From Aricia agestis (Eukaryota > Arthropoda > Insecta > Lepidoptera > Lycaenidae), in assembly GCF_905147365.1 (NCBI RefSeq), contig NC_056419.1, positions 9,865,501 through 9,929,500 of the forward strand: a DNA stretch of 64,000 nucleotides, read 5' to 3'. Of the stretch, positions 46,052 to 57,184 are shown piece by piece. Under the pieces are notes generated by a model that was given only the letters and a program-made list of their open reading frames with translations, ran no database searches and was not told the DNA's origin. The translations under genes were made by a program, and so were the position numbers. Positions within the stretch are counted from its first letter, which is position 1. Each line of letters starts with the position of its first letter.

Positions 46052-46102
46052 GACCATACTTCCATGTTGCCGTGAAGCTTGGTTAGATGCATTTTTCTTT
46101 AT

Positions 46103-46320
46103 CTGGCAACATTACAATATAGCAGACTCCATGGAGTTTGGAGTTTGGGATATGGCGCTTTCTAAATTATTTGTTTTGCCGCCGCACAGTATAAATTCTG
46201 GCAACATTACAATGTGGCGGGCACGGTGTGTCTAAGATACAATATGGCGCTTTCTAAACTTAAGCATTTGCTATGCTGCAGCGCCGAAATTCTGGCAACT
46301 TCACAATATGGCAGTCACTA
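46103..46320 (+). repeat. Tandem repeat, ~94-base period
   Basis: CTGGCAAC(A)TTACAATATGGC-type phrases start at 46103, 46198 and 46292, with ATATGGCGCTTTCTAAA between them. Confidence 0.65.
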
Positions 46321-47393
46321 TAGAGTATAAAATTTGGTTGTATAGATAAAATACTGTTGTAAATAAGATTAAATATCAAATGCAAAATCAGCTGATAAGT
46401 AACATTGATGATTTGGTAGAGAAATTCTTATTTAATTCATGATCAATGATATTGCTTAGCGACGTGCCTTATATGGAAACAATTAAAAATATGATTAAAA
46501 TAAAATTTGAAATAAAATTTTAATGATTTTCAATTTCACAAAATATTTTACTTATTTTTTTATTGTCTCTATATTTTTCAGAAATATTATTATACTTAAC
46601 GAACTTTCCGAATTATATAATATGTTTAAGCAGAAAGAGCTTATTACATTAAAATTTAAAATCATAACACCAGATAACTTATAAATAGTAGATTATGTAA
46701 ATATTCTCTCTCTCCCAAGGTCATTTTCACTTTTGATCATCATTGTATTTATAAAGATCCACGCACTAAGCAGAATTCTTTGAAGTTTCGCTAAAAGTTT
46801 GGTTAATTTATTCCACCTGCACCATGTGATCGAGCTATTATGATATCTATCGTTTAGGAAATTGGGATGATTATCGCGTTTAGGTTATGCAGACAGTTTG
46901 TTGATTCACTAATGGAGCTTCAGAAAAACACGTGTAGCAAAAGCTTCCTCGCTAACCTTCGCTCCTTGCAATTTATTACGACCAAATTTCATTTAGGATA
47001 ATATTATGATTTATGACTTTTTTATATAAAAAAAACTTTTTTTTAAAGTAAGCAAAAGTAAAAAATGAAAATTGAAGGTAACTTTTTATGAGTACAAAAA
47101 ATCTATTTTTACTACAAAAATGAAAATAAGTATTTTTAAAACATTTTGTGTAAATTTTTGTTTTATTACATTATTATTTGTTATTTACTTTATGTAACAT
47201 AAAAAAACGCTTGTACACATTTATTTTATCGGCCACAAAATAGGAACATTACTGTAGCAATTGCAAACTAAATGTACCGTTTATTTTCTATTCGGAAATC
47301 GGAAAATTGATTTCCATAGTGTGACCCAGTTTGGCAAAAAGTGACGCGTTCGGTTGACGTCCGATAGATAGGCTGGATTCACATGGAATCCGG
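46321..47393. other. No feature recognised
   Basis: Very AT-rich DNA up to the GC-rich block at 47400. Confidence 0.4.
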
Positions 47394-47399
47394 TTGGGA

Positions 47400-47707
47400 C
47401 CACATGCTATTTATTTGGATAAGGTATTACGCAAACGAGCGCCGCGTACGTCCTGCGCGACGTCGTGTGACGTCACGCCGGGCCCTCCTGCAAACAATCC
47501 GTTTTTTGCACCCTTTATCACGGGAGCGCCGGCTAACTACATAAAAGCTGTGGAAATCCGTTCAGGACACACTACACGAACCGCGGCTGAACGAAGCGCC
47601 CCGACGCGCCCGCGAGCCATAGACAATTTTTTTTTTCGTGACTGTGATGTGCCAGTGACATTGAAAGTGAAAACGGTTGCCAAAGATTGATTTATCTGTG
47701 ATAAAAC
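47400..47707 (+). promoter_or_regulatory. GC-rich promoter-like block A with CRE palindrome
   Basis: Composition changes abruptly from AT-rich flank to CpG-rich DNA. A perfect TGACGTCA (CREB/ATF site) lies at 47468-47475. ACATAAAAGC at 47539-47548 is TATA-like, with TTCAGGA about 22 bases further on, slightly short for a TATA-initiator pair. A coding ATG follows at 47708. The function is inferred from position and composition. Confidence 0.45.
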
Positions 47708-47756
47708 ATGGCCGACTCGTGCGGATGCGGATGCGGGACATCTCAAATAGTGAATC
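47708..47756 (+). CDS. Candidate first coding exon A (16 codons plus 1 base)
   Basis: The ATG at 47708, in the context AAAAC-ATG-G, opens MADSCGCGCGTSQIVN. It is followed by a plausible splice donor, C-GTATGT (47757-47762). It ends in phase 1, and the acceptor exon at 60572 begins with the two bases GT that would complete an Arg codon. Joining would put 17 residues ahead of the hydrophobic signal, giving either a longer signal or a type II anchor. Without splicing the frame stops six codons later. The three Gly-Cys pairs are unusual for a leader. It could also belong to a different transcript; there is no direct evidence for this junction. Confidence 0.42.
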
Positions 47757-47762
47757 GTATGT

Positions 47763-48741
47763 ATTTTTTTTATTAAGTGAAAAATAGTAATGTTTATGAA
47801 CATTGAACACTCAATTTAAATAATTTTAAATTATACGTTACATAAAAATTATTATGTTCGTAATTAATAATAATTATTAAGTCTAACTTAAACATTAAAT
47901 AATAGTGAATCATAATTTTATAAAACAATAGAAATTATTTTCCTCTTAATACGAGTATGTTCGTTGTAAGAGGTAAAAGGTTTTTCAGTTAGGTAGAAAC
48001 ATGAAAACGAGAAAGTTATCTCAAACCGCATAACAATTTGCAATTACGTGGGTTAATATGAAAACAAAAATTGTGACTGTATTAGTAAAATTTGTGTTTA
48101 CTCGATTTGGTATTTTATTAGTCAGTTTCGGCTGCGGAATATTCTTTGTAATATTGAAAAGTAAACAATATAAGTAAATAAAATCTTTGATATAAAACAT
48201 AGACATGACAAAGTATGTTAAAAATATTTAAAATATAAATTAAAAAAAAGTGGACGGTTAATAAATTATGGAAGCAAAAAAAAACAAAAACCAACCGTAC
48301 TTAATTTTTTATTCGTACATACTGCATGTTATATTTTTTTTGCATTCACGTGAAACTTAGAAAGATAATAATAATCTAATCGTTATAAATAATTATAAAG
48401 TTGTTTACTCTAAGAACATAACTAATTATTGGCTAAAATATATATCACAAGGCCGTGCGAAAAAAAAAATCCGACAATACAAAACAGTACTTACAGTACA
48501 GAGAGTCAGTTACAAAAAGTGTAAGAGAGATCAAATTGTTTACTAACAAGGTCTGATATCCTCATATTTATCGTGAAGTCGACAATCCTCTCGGGGTAAG
48601 GTCTTATGAGATTTATGGTCAAGTCCGAAGTATGATTTATATTGTGGCTCGGAACAATGGGAGACAGTGGCCGGTGGTCGGAGGAACGGTAAACTTAAAT
48701 TAGCTGAAACTATGTAGCCCTAAAATAGTTACCAGAATCCC
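47763..48741. other. Presumed intron or flank, no feature
   Basis: AT-rich DNA after the candidate donor; nothing recognised. Confidence 0.35.
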
Positions 48742-48840
48742 TAGGGTGTGCGGTACGAAAATTCAAACGCCGGTCAAAATTCCGAAAACGTACGTAAAAA
48801 TGTACGTAAACAGAAGTGGAAGTTTCAACGCACACCTTTA
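48742..48840. mobile_element. Possible small MITE
   Basis: Imperfect ends CTAGGGTGTGCGGT and ACGCACACCTTTAG, with an inner ACGTACGTAAAAATGTACGT palindrome. Weakly supported. Confidence 0.35.
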
Positions 48841-49184
48841 GAATTAAGGATCTAGGTTGTAAGCAAAGATTTTAAAATTGCGGCTGCAGCACGACGTTTT
48901 GGCAGAAAAATCTTCATAGAATGGTAACGCTTCTTTCATGTCACCTCAAAATATGACAAAAAATCCTAAAAACTACGAAGTGTGGTCATCTGATAAGCCG
49001 TAATATGGAGATGTTATGAGTAAATCGCTGTCATACAATGGTAAGCGTTCGTTCTACCTATTGTGATGAAGCCATGAGCCAATGACATAATAACCTATCT
49101 ATTTTATCTAAGTGCCATTAAAAAAATCAAAGTTTATTTTAATTCCAAATAAATTAAACAATAAAAACTTATTGTTCACATTAT

Positions 49185-49300
49185 CGTATTTAATAATCCA
49201 TGGCCCAGGAATATCGAAAACTATAGTTCCGTCGGCGGTATTCGAACCCGCAACCTCCTGACTTGAGCCACTACGCGCTAAATTACTGAGCCACAAAGGC
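49185..49300 (-). mobile_element. SINE family 2, 5' half (copy 3)
   Basis: Minus strand carries GGCTCAGTAATTTAGCGCG, GCGGGTTCGAATACCGCC and CCTGGGCCATGGATTATTA. Diverged; truncated after the head. It abuts the next repeat at 49300. Confidence 0.6.
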
Positions 49301-49468
49301 GTTTATCGCGCAGGATCGTACATTTTTCCGGGATAAAAAGTATCATGTGTCCTTTCCCGGGACTCAAAGTACCTCCATACCAAATTTTAGCAAAATCAGT
49401 TCAGTGGTTTGAGCGTGAAGAAGTAACAGACAGATCGACAGACAGACTCTCGCATTTACAATATTAAC
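49301..49468 (-). repeat. GTCT-type repeat, reverse
   Basis: TTTATCGCGCAGGATCGTAC through AGCAAAATCAGTTCAGTGG to the GACAGACAGACTCTCGCATT block. Confidence 0.65.
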
Positions 49469-49734
49469 AATAAAACTAATCAATACTACATACGCATTTG
49501 AAGTATAACTATAGCCAAAAAAACTTGATAATATTCGCGTGACTAAGTGAATCCGTGTTGAGATTCGATACCGCTCTTGTAGGCTTTCAGGCGCTTTTCA
49601 TTGTGACGTGTTCCGCGAAAATTCGGGAAACCCCTGACTCACGGCGGCACAATCGCCGGAAAAGTTTTTATCACATACGCGCGACCACTAACCCGGATCT
49701 GATCTTCTACTTACATCCAGAGTAAGGTTGCTAA

Positions 49735-50087
49735 CGCCTCCGTGGTCTAGTGGTGCAGAGCGCGGCTCTGGACTCAGAGGTCGTGGGTTCGATTCCCGCG
49801 TTGGAAACATGTTATTTCCAAGTTTGGTTAGGACAATGCAGGCTGATCACCTGATTGTCTGACAAGTAAGATGATCCATGCGTCGGATGGGCATATAAAA
49901 AGTCGGTCCTGCGCCTGATCTCTCGCCAGTCGTGTCGGTCTTCCGTCCCACTGGGTTATGAGAGTAAAGGAATAGAGAGCGCTCTTGTGTACTGCGCACA
50001 CACTTGGGCACTATAAACTTACTCCTGCGTAGCCGGCCTGGTTTCAATGAAACCGGCCACCGTCACCGAAACCAGTGTGGGAGCTAT
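49735..50087 (+). mobile_element. Full-length tRNA-derived SINE with perfect 12-bp target duplication
   Basis: 353 bases between identical TAAGGTTGCTAA copies (49723-49734, 50088-50099). The head reads CCTCCGTGGTCTAGTGGTGC (box A) and GTGGGTTCGATTCCCGCG (box B) in tRNA spacing. The body includes a hairpin-like GGCCTGGTTTCAATGAAACC. Box order and duplication show a recent retroposition. It lies between the two candidate first exons. Confidence 0.88.
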
Positions 50088-50099
50088 TAAGGTTGCTAA

Positions 50100-51160
50100 A
50101 AGTAGATGTTCATCATCATCTCACGCTGGACATTTTCAAACCACTATCATCAATGTGTTAAGGTATTGTGACGTTCTTGAGATAAAAAAAATTTGACCAT
50201 ACGTAAAACTTCTTAGGACTGATTTTTTAACTGAGTATCTATTTATAAATCTGTGGTTTTTTATACCTCACTGACAATTAAATTTGCTCCTAAAAGTTAT
50301 ATACTTCACAAAAAAAATATTTCCATTAGTAAAAAAATATTTGTCTACGGTAGAGAAGTCACGGAATCTCTAGGGCGCGGCAAAAACAGAAATATTCCGA
50401 CCACACATGGACCATTTCAAGGCATTTATGTCCTGCAATTACTACTTTCTACTGACAATTCGCTAAAAGACAATGCCGCAAAAAACGATACGAGAACATC
50501 ACAATGCGCACCGGAAAAGCCGCATTTTAGCTAATTACAAACTCATCTGACAGAAAAACTAATTGACGAAAGCCGTGTCATCATGTCAGATGGAATGGAC
50601 TGAGACGGAACAAAAAATGCATTCCATCATTAATAATCGATTTGCCGTTTTCAATTGCTTTTCTATATTATTTCTCTTCTTGTTTTTCCTTTAATCTCCG
50701 TTTGAATGGGGTTTGATGCTCGTATAATAAATTTCCTCGTCGTAAACGTGATATATTTCTTTGATGCTGCATTGATGAGTCGATTGAGTGTCCCTCAAGG
50801 GTCTCTCCTAGGACCACTTTTATGCAATGTGTATAATGATAACACATTTAATATAAAAAACATTTACATCACACGACAATAAACTTCTTACTCTCGAAGC
50901 AATCAGACATAACATGCAAACCGTTAACACATTAAGCGTCTTCTTTCACTAATCTATATTGTTTATAACAAAGACCACAAAGCGTCACTTACAGGAAGTA
51001 TTATTAATCATAAACATAATCTATTGACACTACCGATTCCAGTACAATGGTGTCGTCTCGTTAGTCGCGGGACAAAAAACGTGTCAATATAAATACTGTT
51101 CATTCAAAAGTTCCATAAACCACATTCTAGTGTAACACCTCTGTGTAAAGTTCGGAGCCG
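50100..51160. other. No gene supported
   Basis: Short frames (up to 93 codons) without features. TATAAATA at 51088 and TCATTC at 51100 are too close to each other to act as a TATA-initiator pair. Confidence 0.35.
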
Positions 51161-51510
51161 GTAAGTCAAGGGACCGTCCATGTATTACGGGAGACGATTT
51201 GACATTTAATTCTTTTCTCACGCTCTCGCCCCCTTCAATGTACTGTATAGTGTATTTTGATCATGTCCTCACTCATCACACCCCTGAATTTTTATTGTGT
51301 GACGTAACTCATGAATGACCCCTCGTAGGGCGGTCCTCCGGCGTATGACGGGCTCGTTACCGGCTCACGGAGGTGATCTGATCGGTTATCTGTGTCGGAC
51401 GAGTGTCTCCCATACTTTATTTTTATTTAAAGTTTGCCTTCACATTTAGTCTGGGTTCTTTTTCGCGTCGTGTTTGCTGTTTGCTCACGAAGTCACAAAA
51501 AGAAAACTGC
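51161..51510 (+). other. GC-rich, non-repetitive block of unknown role
   Basis: Begins at an isolated consensus donor (GCCG-GTAAGT, 51161) and includes CGTAGGGCGGTCCTCCGGCG and GGCTCACGGAGGTGATC. It resembles no repeat in the window. Could be an enhancer or an alternative 5' UTR exon region; unproven. Confidence 0.3.
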
Positions 51511-51826
51511 CTCGCCCCGGCTTATTTCTTTTAATAATTTGAAGGTGCACAGTGTTTTATTTCGAAGCGTCAATGACACTACGGTTATTTAAAAAAGGCA
51601 GGCACATTCCACGACATAAAAGCAAATGTTAAAAGTCACATGCTTTGAAATTTCTAATAGTCTGAATCGTTAATTAATGATTTGGAATTAATTATAAAAA
51701 TCGCGACCGCAATGTCAATAAACGGAGAAGGATATCATAAAATTCAATTAAATATATAAGAATTTGCATAAACTATATTAGAAGGAAATAGTCCATTTCG
51801 ATAAGGTACAACACGTGGTCAACTAA

Positions 51827-52292
51827 AGGTCAATTCATATTGCAAGGAAACAAGACGATGCGATGAATTTTAAATTGGCTATTTAAAACTTAATTTTATT
51901 TACCACACAAAAAGATACTCATTGAATTGACAGATTTGCATATCGAGGTGTTGAGCGATTTATTCCAATTTTTAATAATTTTAAAAAGCATCACATTGAC
52001 TAACTTCCGCACGCAGAGTGGAATATTAATTACTTGAATGTAATTAATTCAAAATTTTGACCTAAGCCCCATACATTATCTGTCAAACTCTTCATTAAAT
52101 TGAAGGTTAAACATAATTAAATGTCTCTGAGTACGGCGGCACAGTATAGCAATATTAGTGGGATATGTCATATTGCTATACTGTGACGGCGGTTAGAGCC
52201 TGTCAATTTTGGTCTACTTTATCGTGTTTCGCAGTAAATAAAGATTATTTTATTACCTCATTAAAAATATTCATCGCAATGTGAACTGGCCC
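51827..52292. mobile_element. Old MITE with TAA target (Harbinger-like)
   Basis: Ends AGGTCAATTCATATTGC and GCAATGTGAACTGGCCC are imperfect complements, flanked by TAA (51824-51826, 52293-52295). Related in style to 17951-18152 but strongly diverged. Confidence 0.5.
52140..52185. repeat. 16-bp hairpin nested in the MITE
   Basis: CACAGTATAGCAATAT and its exact complement around 14 bases, bordered by ACGGCGG on both sides, which looks like a 7-bp duplication from a tiny insertion. Confidence 0.65.
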
Positions 52293-52502
52293 TAACGCGA
52301 TAAAACTTTAGGGTACAGTCATCGGTGATTCACTCGCACTAATCGAATCACTTACACAAGATGTAGAAAGCGAAATGTGAAGTATTAGACGTAACTATAT
52401 GTGTTTATTAATTATCGCTATGCCGGTGAAATAATGTCCCAAACAGATCATGTACCTGGAACTTCTTTATGCTTAGCATGGTCAGAGTAGACAGAATGAT
52501 AG

Positions 52503-52844
52503 AGTATGCCGACTTAGAACTGATGTTGAAATTTTTAAATTTGACGTATTATGACGAAAGTCGTCGCTAGGGTTGTTAACTTGTTACCTACGAATTTAAA
52601 ACTATGACATATTCGATGGACGTGTTCCTCTATGGTCGTATTGTTGTTTGTGTTTTGGCACATGTGATTAAAATTGTCAGAATCCAATTTTGAAATCTTT
52701 ATTTTAAATATTTAAAAATAAATTATATCAGCCAGAGCGAGGCACATTCCGTTCATAATCCTAGTGAAACCCGACGAATTTGACAGATATTGAAACCTGT
52801 CCGTCTCTTTGCAGTCGAACTACTGGTCGTTATGTCTATTGTGG
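52503..52844 (-). repeat. 342-bp repeat X, copy 2 (inverted)
   Basis: Reverse complement of 35027-35368 with about 10 substitutions over 342 bases. Boundaries are sharp on both sides. No known family recognised. Confidence 0.8.
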
Positions 52845-53402
52845 CATAGTCACCACAGACAGTACTTCAAACGAAAGTATTTTTCATCCTGGGGGTCAAG
52901 AAGCCCATATAGTCACAAGAAGTCCAAATTAAACTATTTCAGTTAAAAATAATATTACTTATATATCATAAAAATTAAAGATGGGTGGGGGTGGGGGGTT
53001 GCGGGATATTCTTTTCATACAAAGCGTCACGTTATACAAAAGGTTGAAAGCAGTAGAATAGACAGTGTGACAAACAGATTAAGAAAATATCTTATAAGTC
53101 CCCAGAATCTATCAATGTTTCTATTGCGGCCATGCTAATCCTGAATTCGCGTATAGTTTTCTTCTCAGCCCTATATTTTTTCTTCTGCACTTCTTTGTAA
53201 AAATATAAATATAGTGCATTACACATCCAATTATATAATTGCATAACCTATATTCAAGGTAATTCATATTTTCATGTCAAGGAAAATTATGCGATAGTGG
53301 GAAAACACAGATTCTATTAAACTTTTCCAAATAGGTCCTTACTGGCCTTAGTGTTACCCAAGAATAAGAAGGTGACCATGATGTTTGAATCATGAACCAG
53401 AT
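52845..53402. other. No gene; short G-run
   Basis: GGGTGGGGGTGGGGGGTTGCGGG-type run at about 52981-53006 may form a G-quadruplex; otherwise featureless. Confidence 0.4.
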
Positions 53403-53592
53403 ACTAGATGATGCCCGCAACTTACGTTCATCACGCGGGAACCGTGAATTTTTCTGGAGCGAAAAGTATCCTATGTCTATTCTCGGGACCAAAGTATCTT
53501 CATACTAATTTTCAAGAAAATCGGTTTAGCGGCTTGGGCGTGAAGAGGTAACAGACAGATAGACAGACACATTTATAATATTAGTATGGATA
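53403..53592 (-). repeat. GTCT-type repeat, reverse
   Basis: CTAGATGATGCCCGCAACTT through GAAAATCGGTTTAGCGGC to ACAGACACATTTATAATATT. Confidence 0.65.
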
Positions 53593-54202
53593 TAGTTCGA
53601 AAGTATCATAGAGTCATCATGACTTAGATCTTTATCAAGAGAACGCCTTCTTTCCTATCAATCCTCATTCTGCATAAATCCGTCTTATCAAAATATAATA
53701 TATACTTCCGAATACCTAGATAAGTGATAAGCATAGAATAATTAGGTCAGTTGATAATAAATATTGTCATTTTTATTGCAAATTAATTATGAAAAGTTTT
53801 ACACAATATTATGCCAGAAAAAAATACATTCAGAAAAAAAGTTCAGAAAATTTACGTGTTAATCGAAAAAATAAACAACATTAATGATACATTTAATGTA
53901 TTTTACAACATATTACATTATTAACATCGCGTATAATTAACATAACATAAATTTTTAATTTCTTGTGTTTGATACGGCTATTAAATTAATTCTATGTGTT
54001 TATGGAAAAAAGGACAAGTGCAAATGAAATTTACGATTTTCCAATTTCAAACTATCAACGGAGAGGTAAATTTTTAAAAAATTCCCTTGATAGGTATCTA
54101 GTATTGATATTATGGCAATCGAAGAGAAGAAACAAGAAAAGCATATTCCCGTATAGGAATTGTTATTAACTTATCACAAAAATTGCCCATCAGACATCAT
54201 TA
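53593..54202. other. No feature recognised
   Basis: AT-rich; nothing supported. Confidence 0.35.
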
Positions 54203-54548
54203 AATTATTATAAATACGAAAGTGTATGTCGATCCGTCTGTTACCTTTTCAAACGGCTGAACCGATTGGAATGAAAATAGTATAAAAATACTTTGAGTCC
54301 AGTTAAAGTAAAGAAAGGAAACAAGAAAGAAAAAGGACAAAACTGCCCACCATTCTTCACTATATTGTAAATGCGAAAATCTGTCATCCGTCTCTCTGGT
54401 ACCTCTTTGCCCCTCTGAACTGACATGATTGTTTGTTATAACGATACTCAGAGTCCAGTAAAAAAAACAAGGAAAGGAATGAAAGAAGAGAGAATGAAGA
54501 AAAGGGACATTTTTATCCCGGAAAATCTACGTTTGCCACAACTTTGCG
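54203..54548 (+). repeat. Two decayed GTCT-type repeats in tandem
   Basis: The heads ATTATAAATACGAAAGTG (54209) and ATTGTAAATGCGAAAATC (54364) are followed by the family's later phrases. The second runs to CCCGGAAAATCTACG. They end about 50 bases before the promoter block. Confidence 0.55.
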
Positions 54549-54589
54549 CGAGCATACAGACCATACAGCACATAAATGTGAAGGGTTAG

Positions 54590-54734
54590 GGTTTTCGCCG
54601 GCTATTTCATGTACGGAGGCGCATTTCGGCGCTCATTCATCGCTAGACGGCCCCGCGCGCCGGTACCCTCGCGAGTGACTTTCAGTTTGTGAACCGAATA
54701 TGGACTTGCTCACGAACACATCAATGCCCTGTTC
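54590..54734 (+). promoter_or_regulatory. GC-rich promoter block B with arthropod initiator
   Basis: CpG-rich segment (ACGGCCCCGCGCGCCGGTAC) followed by TCAGTT at 54682-54687, an exact arthropod initiator, which puts the start of transcription near 54684. The leader would be only about 51 bases before the coding ATG at 54735. No TATA box is apparent. Confidence 0.5.
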
Positions 54735-54750
54735 ATGGATGTCTTTTTAA
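54700..54750 (+). promoter_or_regulatory. Upstream ORF overlapping the main start
   Basis: The ATG at 54700 has A at -3 and G at +4, a strong context. It opens a 16-codon frame (MDLLTNTSMPCSWMSF) that stops at 54748-54750, after passing over the main ATG at 54735 in a different frame and 3 bases before the splice donor. Such overlap usually lowers translation of the main frame. Confidence 0.5.
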
Positions 54751-54753
54751 CCG
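54735..54753 (+). CDS. Candidate first coding exon B (6 codons plus 1 base)
   Basis: ATG opens MDVFLT plus one base, then the donor GTGTGTG (54754). Phase 1 joins the GT at 60572 to make Gly, giving MDVFLTGFPKRLLVAVSVV and onward: a textbook signal peptide start with a short polar N-region, then a hydrophobic core. An in-frame TGA upstream (about 54702-54704 minus 33 from the ATG) and the absence of an intervening in-frame ATG fix this start. Exon position, 40-90 bases after an initiator, is as expected. The donor is not ideal (GTGTGT), so transcript data are needed; the phase and signal-peptide fit make this the better of the two first exons. Confidence 0.6.
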
Positions 54754-54760
54754 GTGTGTG

Positions 54761-56695
54761 ATTTTTTTAATTTTCCGAGTTTAAGTGTTTTTTTTTTCAC
54801 CGAGTTTTTGTGTACGGTGTTGTGAAGTGTTGTAGGTAAAAGCCGTAATTGGGTCAACGACTGATTTTATTATCTCATTTTCATTTTGCGCGTGCGACTT
54901 TTCGTGTGAAATCTAGTGGGTTTTTTTTTCGTTTTTATTCCAAAATAATGGCTTCATCAAAGAACATTTAAATACTTTAGCTCGGAATCTGTTTTGGTCC
55001 TCTTAATTTATTTAAATTTTAATTATCCCAGATAGAAGATTGCAATAAACCATAAAAAAGATAAAATTAGTTTAAGCATAAAATGTTTTTAATTAATTGA
55101 ACAGACGAATAAAATTAATTACGTTCGTCGGATAAATGTCACTATTATTTACAAAAAGTTGATTTTTAAAACAAATTCTTTTGGATCTATTTATTTTTGA
55201 AGCCAAGAACTTCGTTTGATTTATTATTTAATAAGTACTTGGACCTTTATCGTTATTGTAAGCAAATAAAAGTTCTGTTTTCCATAAGTCCTCGTTAAAG
55301 TTACAAAACTATTTACTTCTACGCGCAACGCGTATGTGCAAAACTTTGAGTTAAAATAATAGTTTCTTTTATTAATATTAAAATATTATGAAAAAAGCAA
55401 TATATAGGACAAGCACAGGTATAAGGAAAGTTATTTTACTTAGAGAATATATAAATTAAAGCTTGAAAGTTATTACGAGCTTTTCACAACCCTAACACTT
55501 GCATACTTAACGAGTGCACCCCTGAAAGACTTGCGTACTTAACGAAAGCACCCTGTAATTAATACGCGTTTCGATTCTCGAAAGCAATGATGTTCGTTTT
55601 TTGAACAATGCAAATTGGGAGTACTGTCCAATTTTCTTTTACCTCTAACTGCGCCTTTATTGTAAGGACATAAGGGTTACTTTTATACTAGCAGGTTGAG
55701 GCTATATCGCTGAGTGTACGGTTCGTGTGGGAATGTTAAAGCAGTGCGGCGACTCAAAGTAGTTCGCTGAAGTGACATCCGATATAGGATGCTGCCAAAT
55801 ATGTTACTCACCAAATACGACATAATTATAAGCATACCTGTGACCGATATACCGACATGTAAGTTGGCATTCTAATTGTTGGGTTTTGCGCCAGTTAAAG
55901 TTAATTATCGATTAGTTGTCTTCGTCCTTATTAGTATAATATTTATATATTTTAAAAAATATCCACAGTGGAACATAGAACCTCCTCCTTTTTGGAAGTC
56001 GATTAAAAATAAGCTTAATATTTATTAGAAACCGTAAAATTCCATGAAGATGTAAGTTAATTCTTGGCATTCAACCTATGAGTTCCACCAACCTAAGTTT
56101 CGTCTTTTTAACCCTTCACTATGTTTTCGATATGCCGTGAAGATGTAAGGTAATTCTTGGGAGTTTAACGTTTATTTTATTTGTCAATTTGAACCTCAGT
56201 AAAAGTTACCGTGTATTAAAATATAAGTATATTTTATCTCTCTAGCATTGAAAAGAAGCATAATATTTTGTCGAACTAATAACGTAGCAAACGACTTACA
56301 AGTGAGTCATTTTCCACTAGCGTTCGTGGATTTTTCTAATTATGTACTGAAAAATCGAATTTCCGTTCGCGTCAATCTAACGGGGAAACCCCAACGTGGT
56401 AAGCATTGTTTGATCTAAAATCACAATGCTACAGATAACCACAGAGCAGAGTAATTGCGAAGTCACTGTGTCAGTATGACAGGTGTTAGCGAACTATTAT
56501 ATCGCGTTGTTCTCAGCTAGACACGCTCATTACGCATTCAATTGTCAACGACACGGATTGACCTAATGATTCACTGAGCTCTAAACCTTCGTTTATCCTC
56601 GTTTGACGTAACCGCGGTTTATTAGTAACGAAGGCTCAGTGGAAACAGTTAATTAGTTGTAATGTTTTTAAACCTTATCACATATTATCCATACG
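54761..56695. other. Presumed intron 1, no feature
   Basis: AT-rich; no supported exon or repeat. A second donor-like TAG-GTAAAAG occurs at 54835 and could end a longer leader exon. Confidence 0.4.
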
Positions 56696-56940
56696 TCCAT
56701 ACTAATATTATAAATGCGAAAGTGTGTCTGTCTGTCTGTCTGTCTATCCTTCTGCCTGTCTGTCTGTCTGTCTGTTACCTCTTCACGCTCAAACAGCTGT
56801 ACCATTTTTGCTGAAATTTGATAAAGAGATACTTTGAGTCCCGGGAAAGGACATAGGATACTTTTTATCCCGGAAAAATTACAGTTCCCACGCGATAAAC
56901 AAATTTTGGCACAACGGAGTTGCGGGCATTATCTAGTGCT
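56696..56940 (+). repeat. GTCT-type repeat, complete and well preserved
   Basis: The best copy in the window: ATACTAATATTATAAATGCG, a long (GTCT)n run with CCTT and GCCT interruptions, TTACCTCTTCACGC, GGAAAGGACATAGGATAC, and AACGGAGTTGCGGGCATTAT ending CTAGTG. Confidence 0.75.
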
Positions 56941-57184
56941 GTCATAATTGAAGACGTAAGTGGAAGAACCGGGTCACTAACATTTTATAACATAAGAGCA
57001 ATTAATCATTTTTTCCCATAAAATGTGAACCCTGTAACTTAACTACTTTATCAACAGGTTTAATATTATGTCTAATTATACATAGAGTCCACATATCTTG
57101 ATTTCAAATAATTTTTCCGGTCCTAAAGTGTCCATTTATGCAAGAAAACGTCAGTTTTCAAATTGTTACTCACCCGCTTCACTC

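Noticed and set aside
49739..49806. Genuine tRNA gene
   Set aside because: A and B boxes are present, but the acceptor stem does not close and the segment is the head of a SINE with its own target duplication.
51088..51105. TATAAATA plus TCATTC as a core promoter
   Set aside because: The two motifs are only about 14 bases apart, too close for a TATA-initiator pair.
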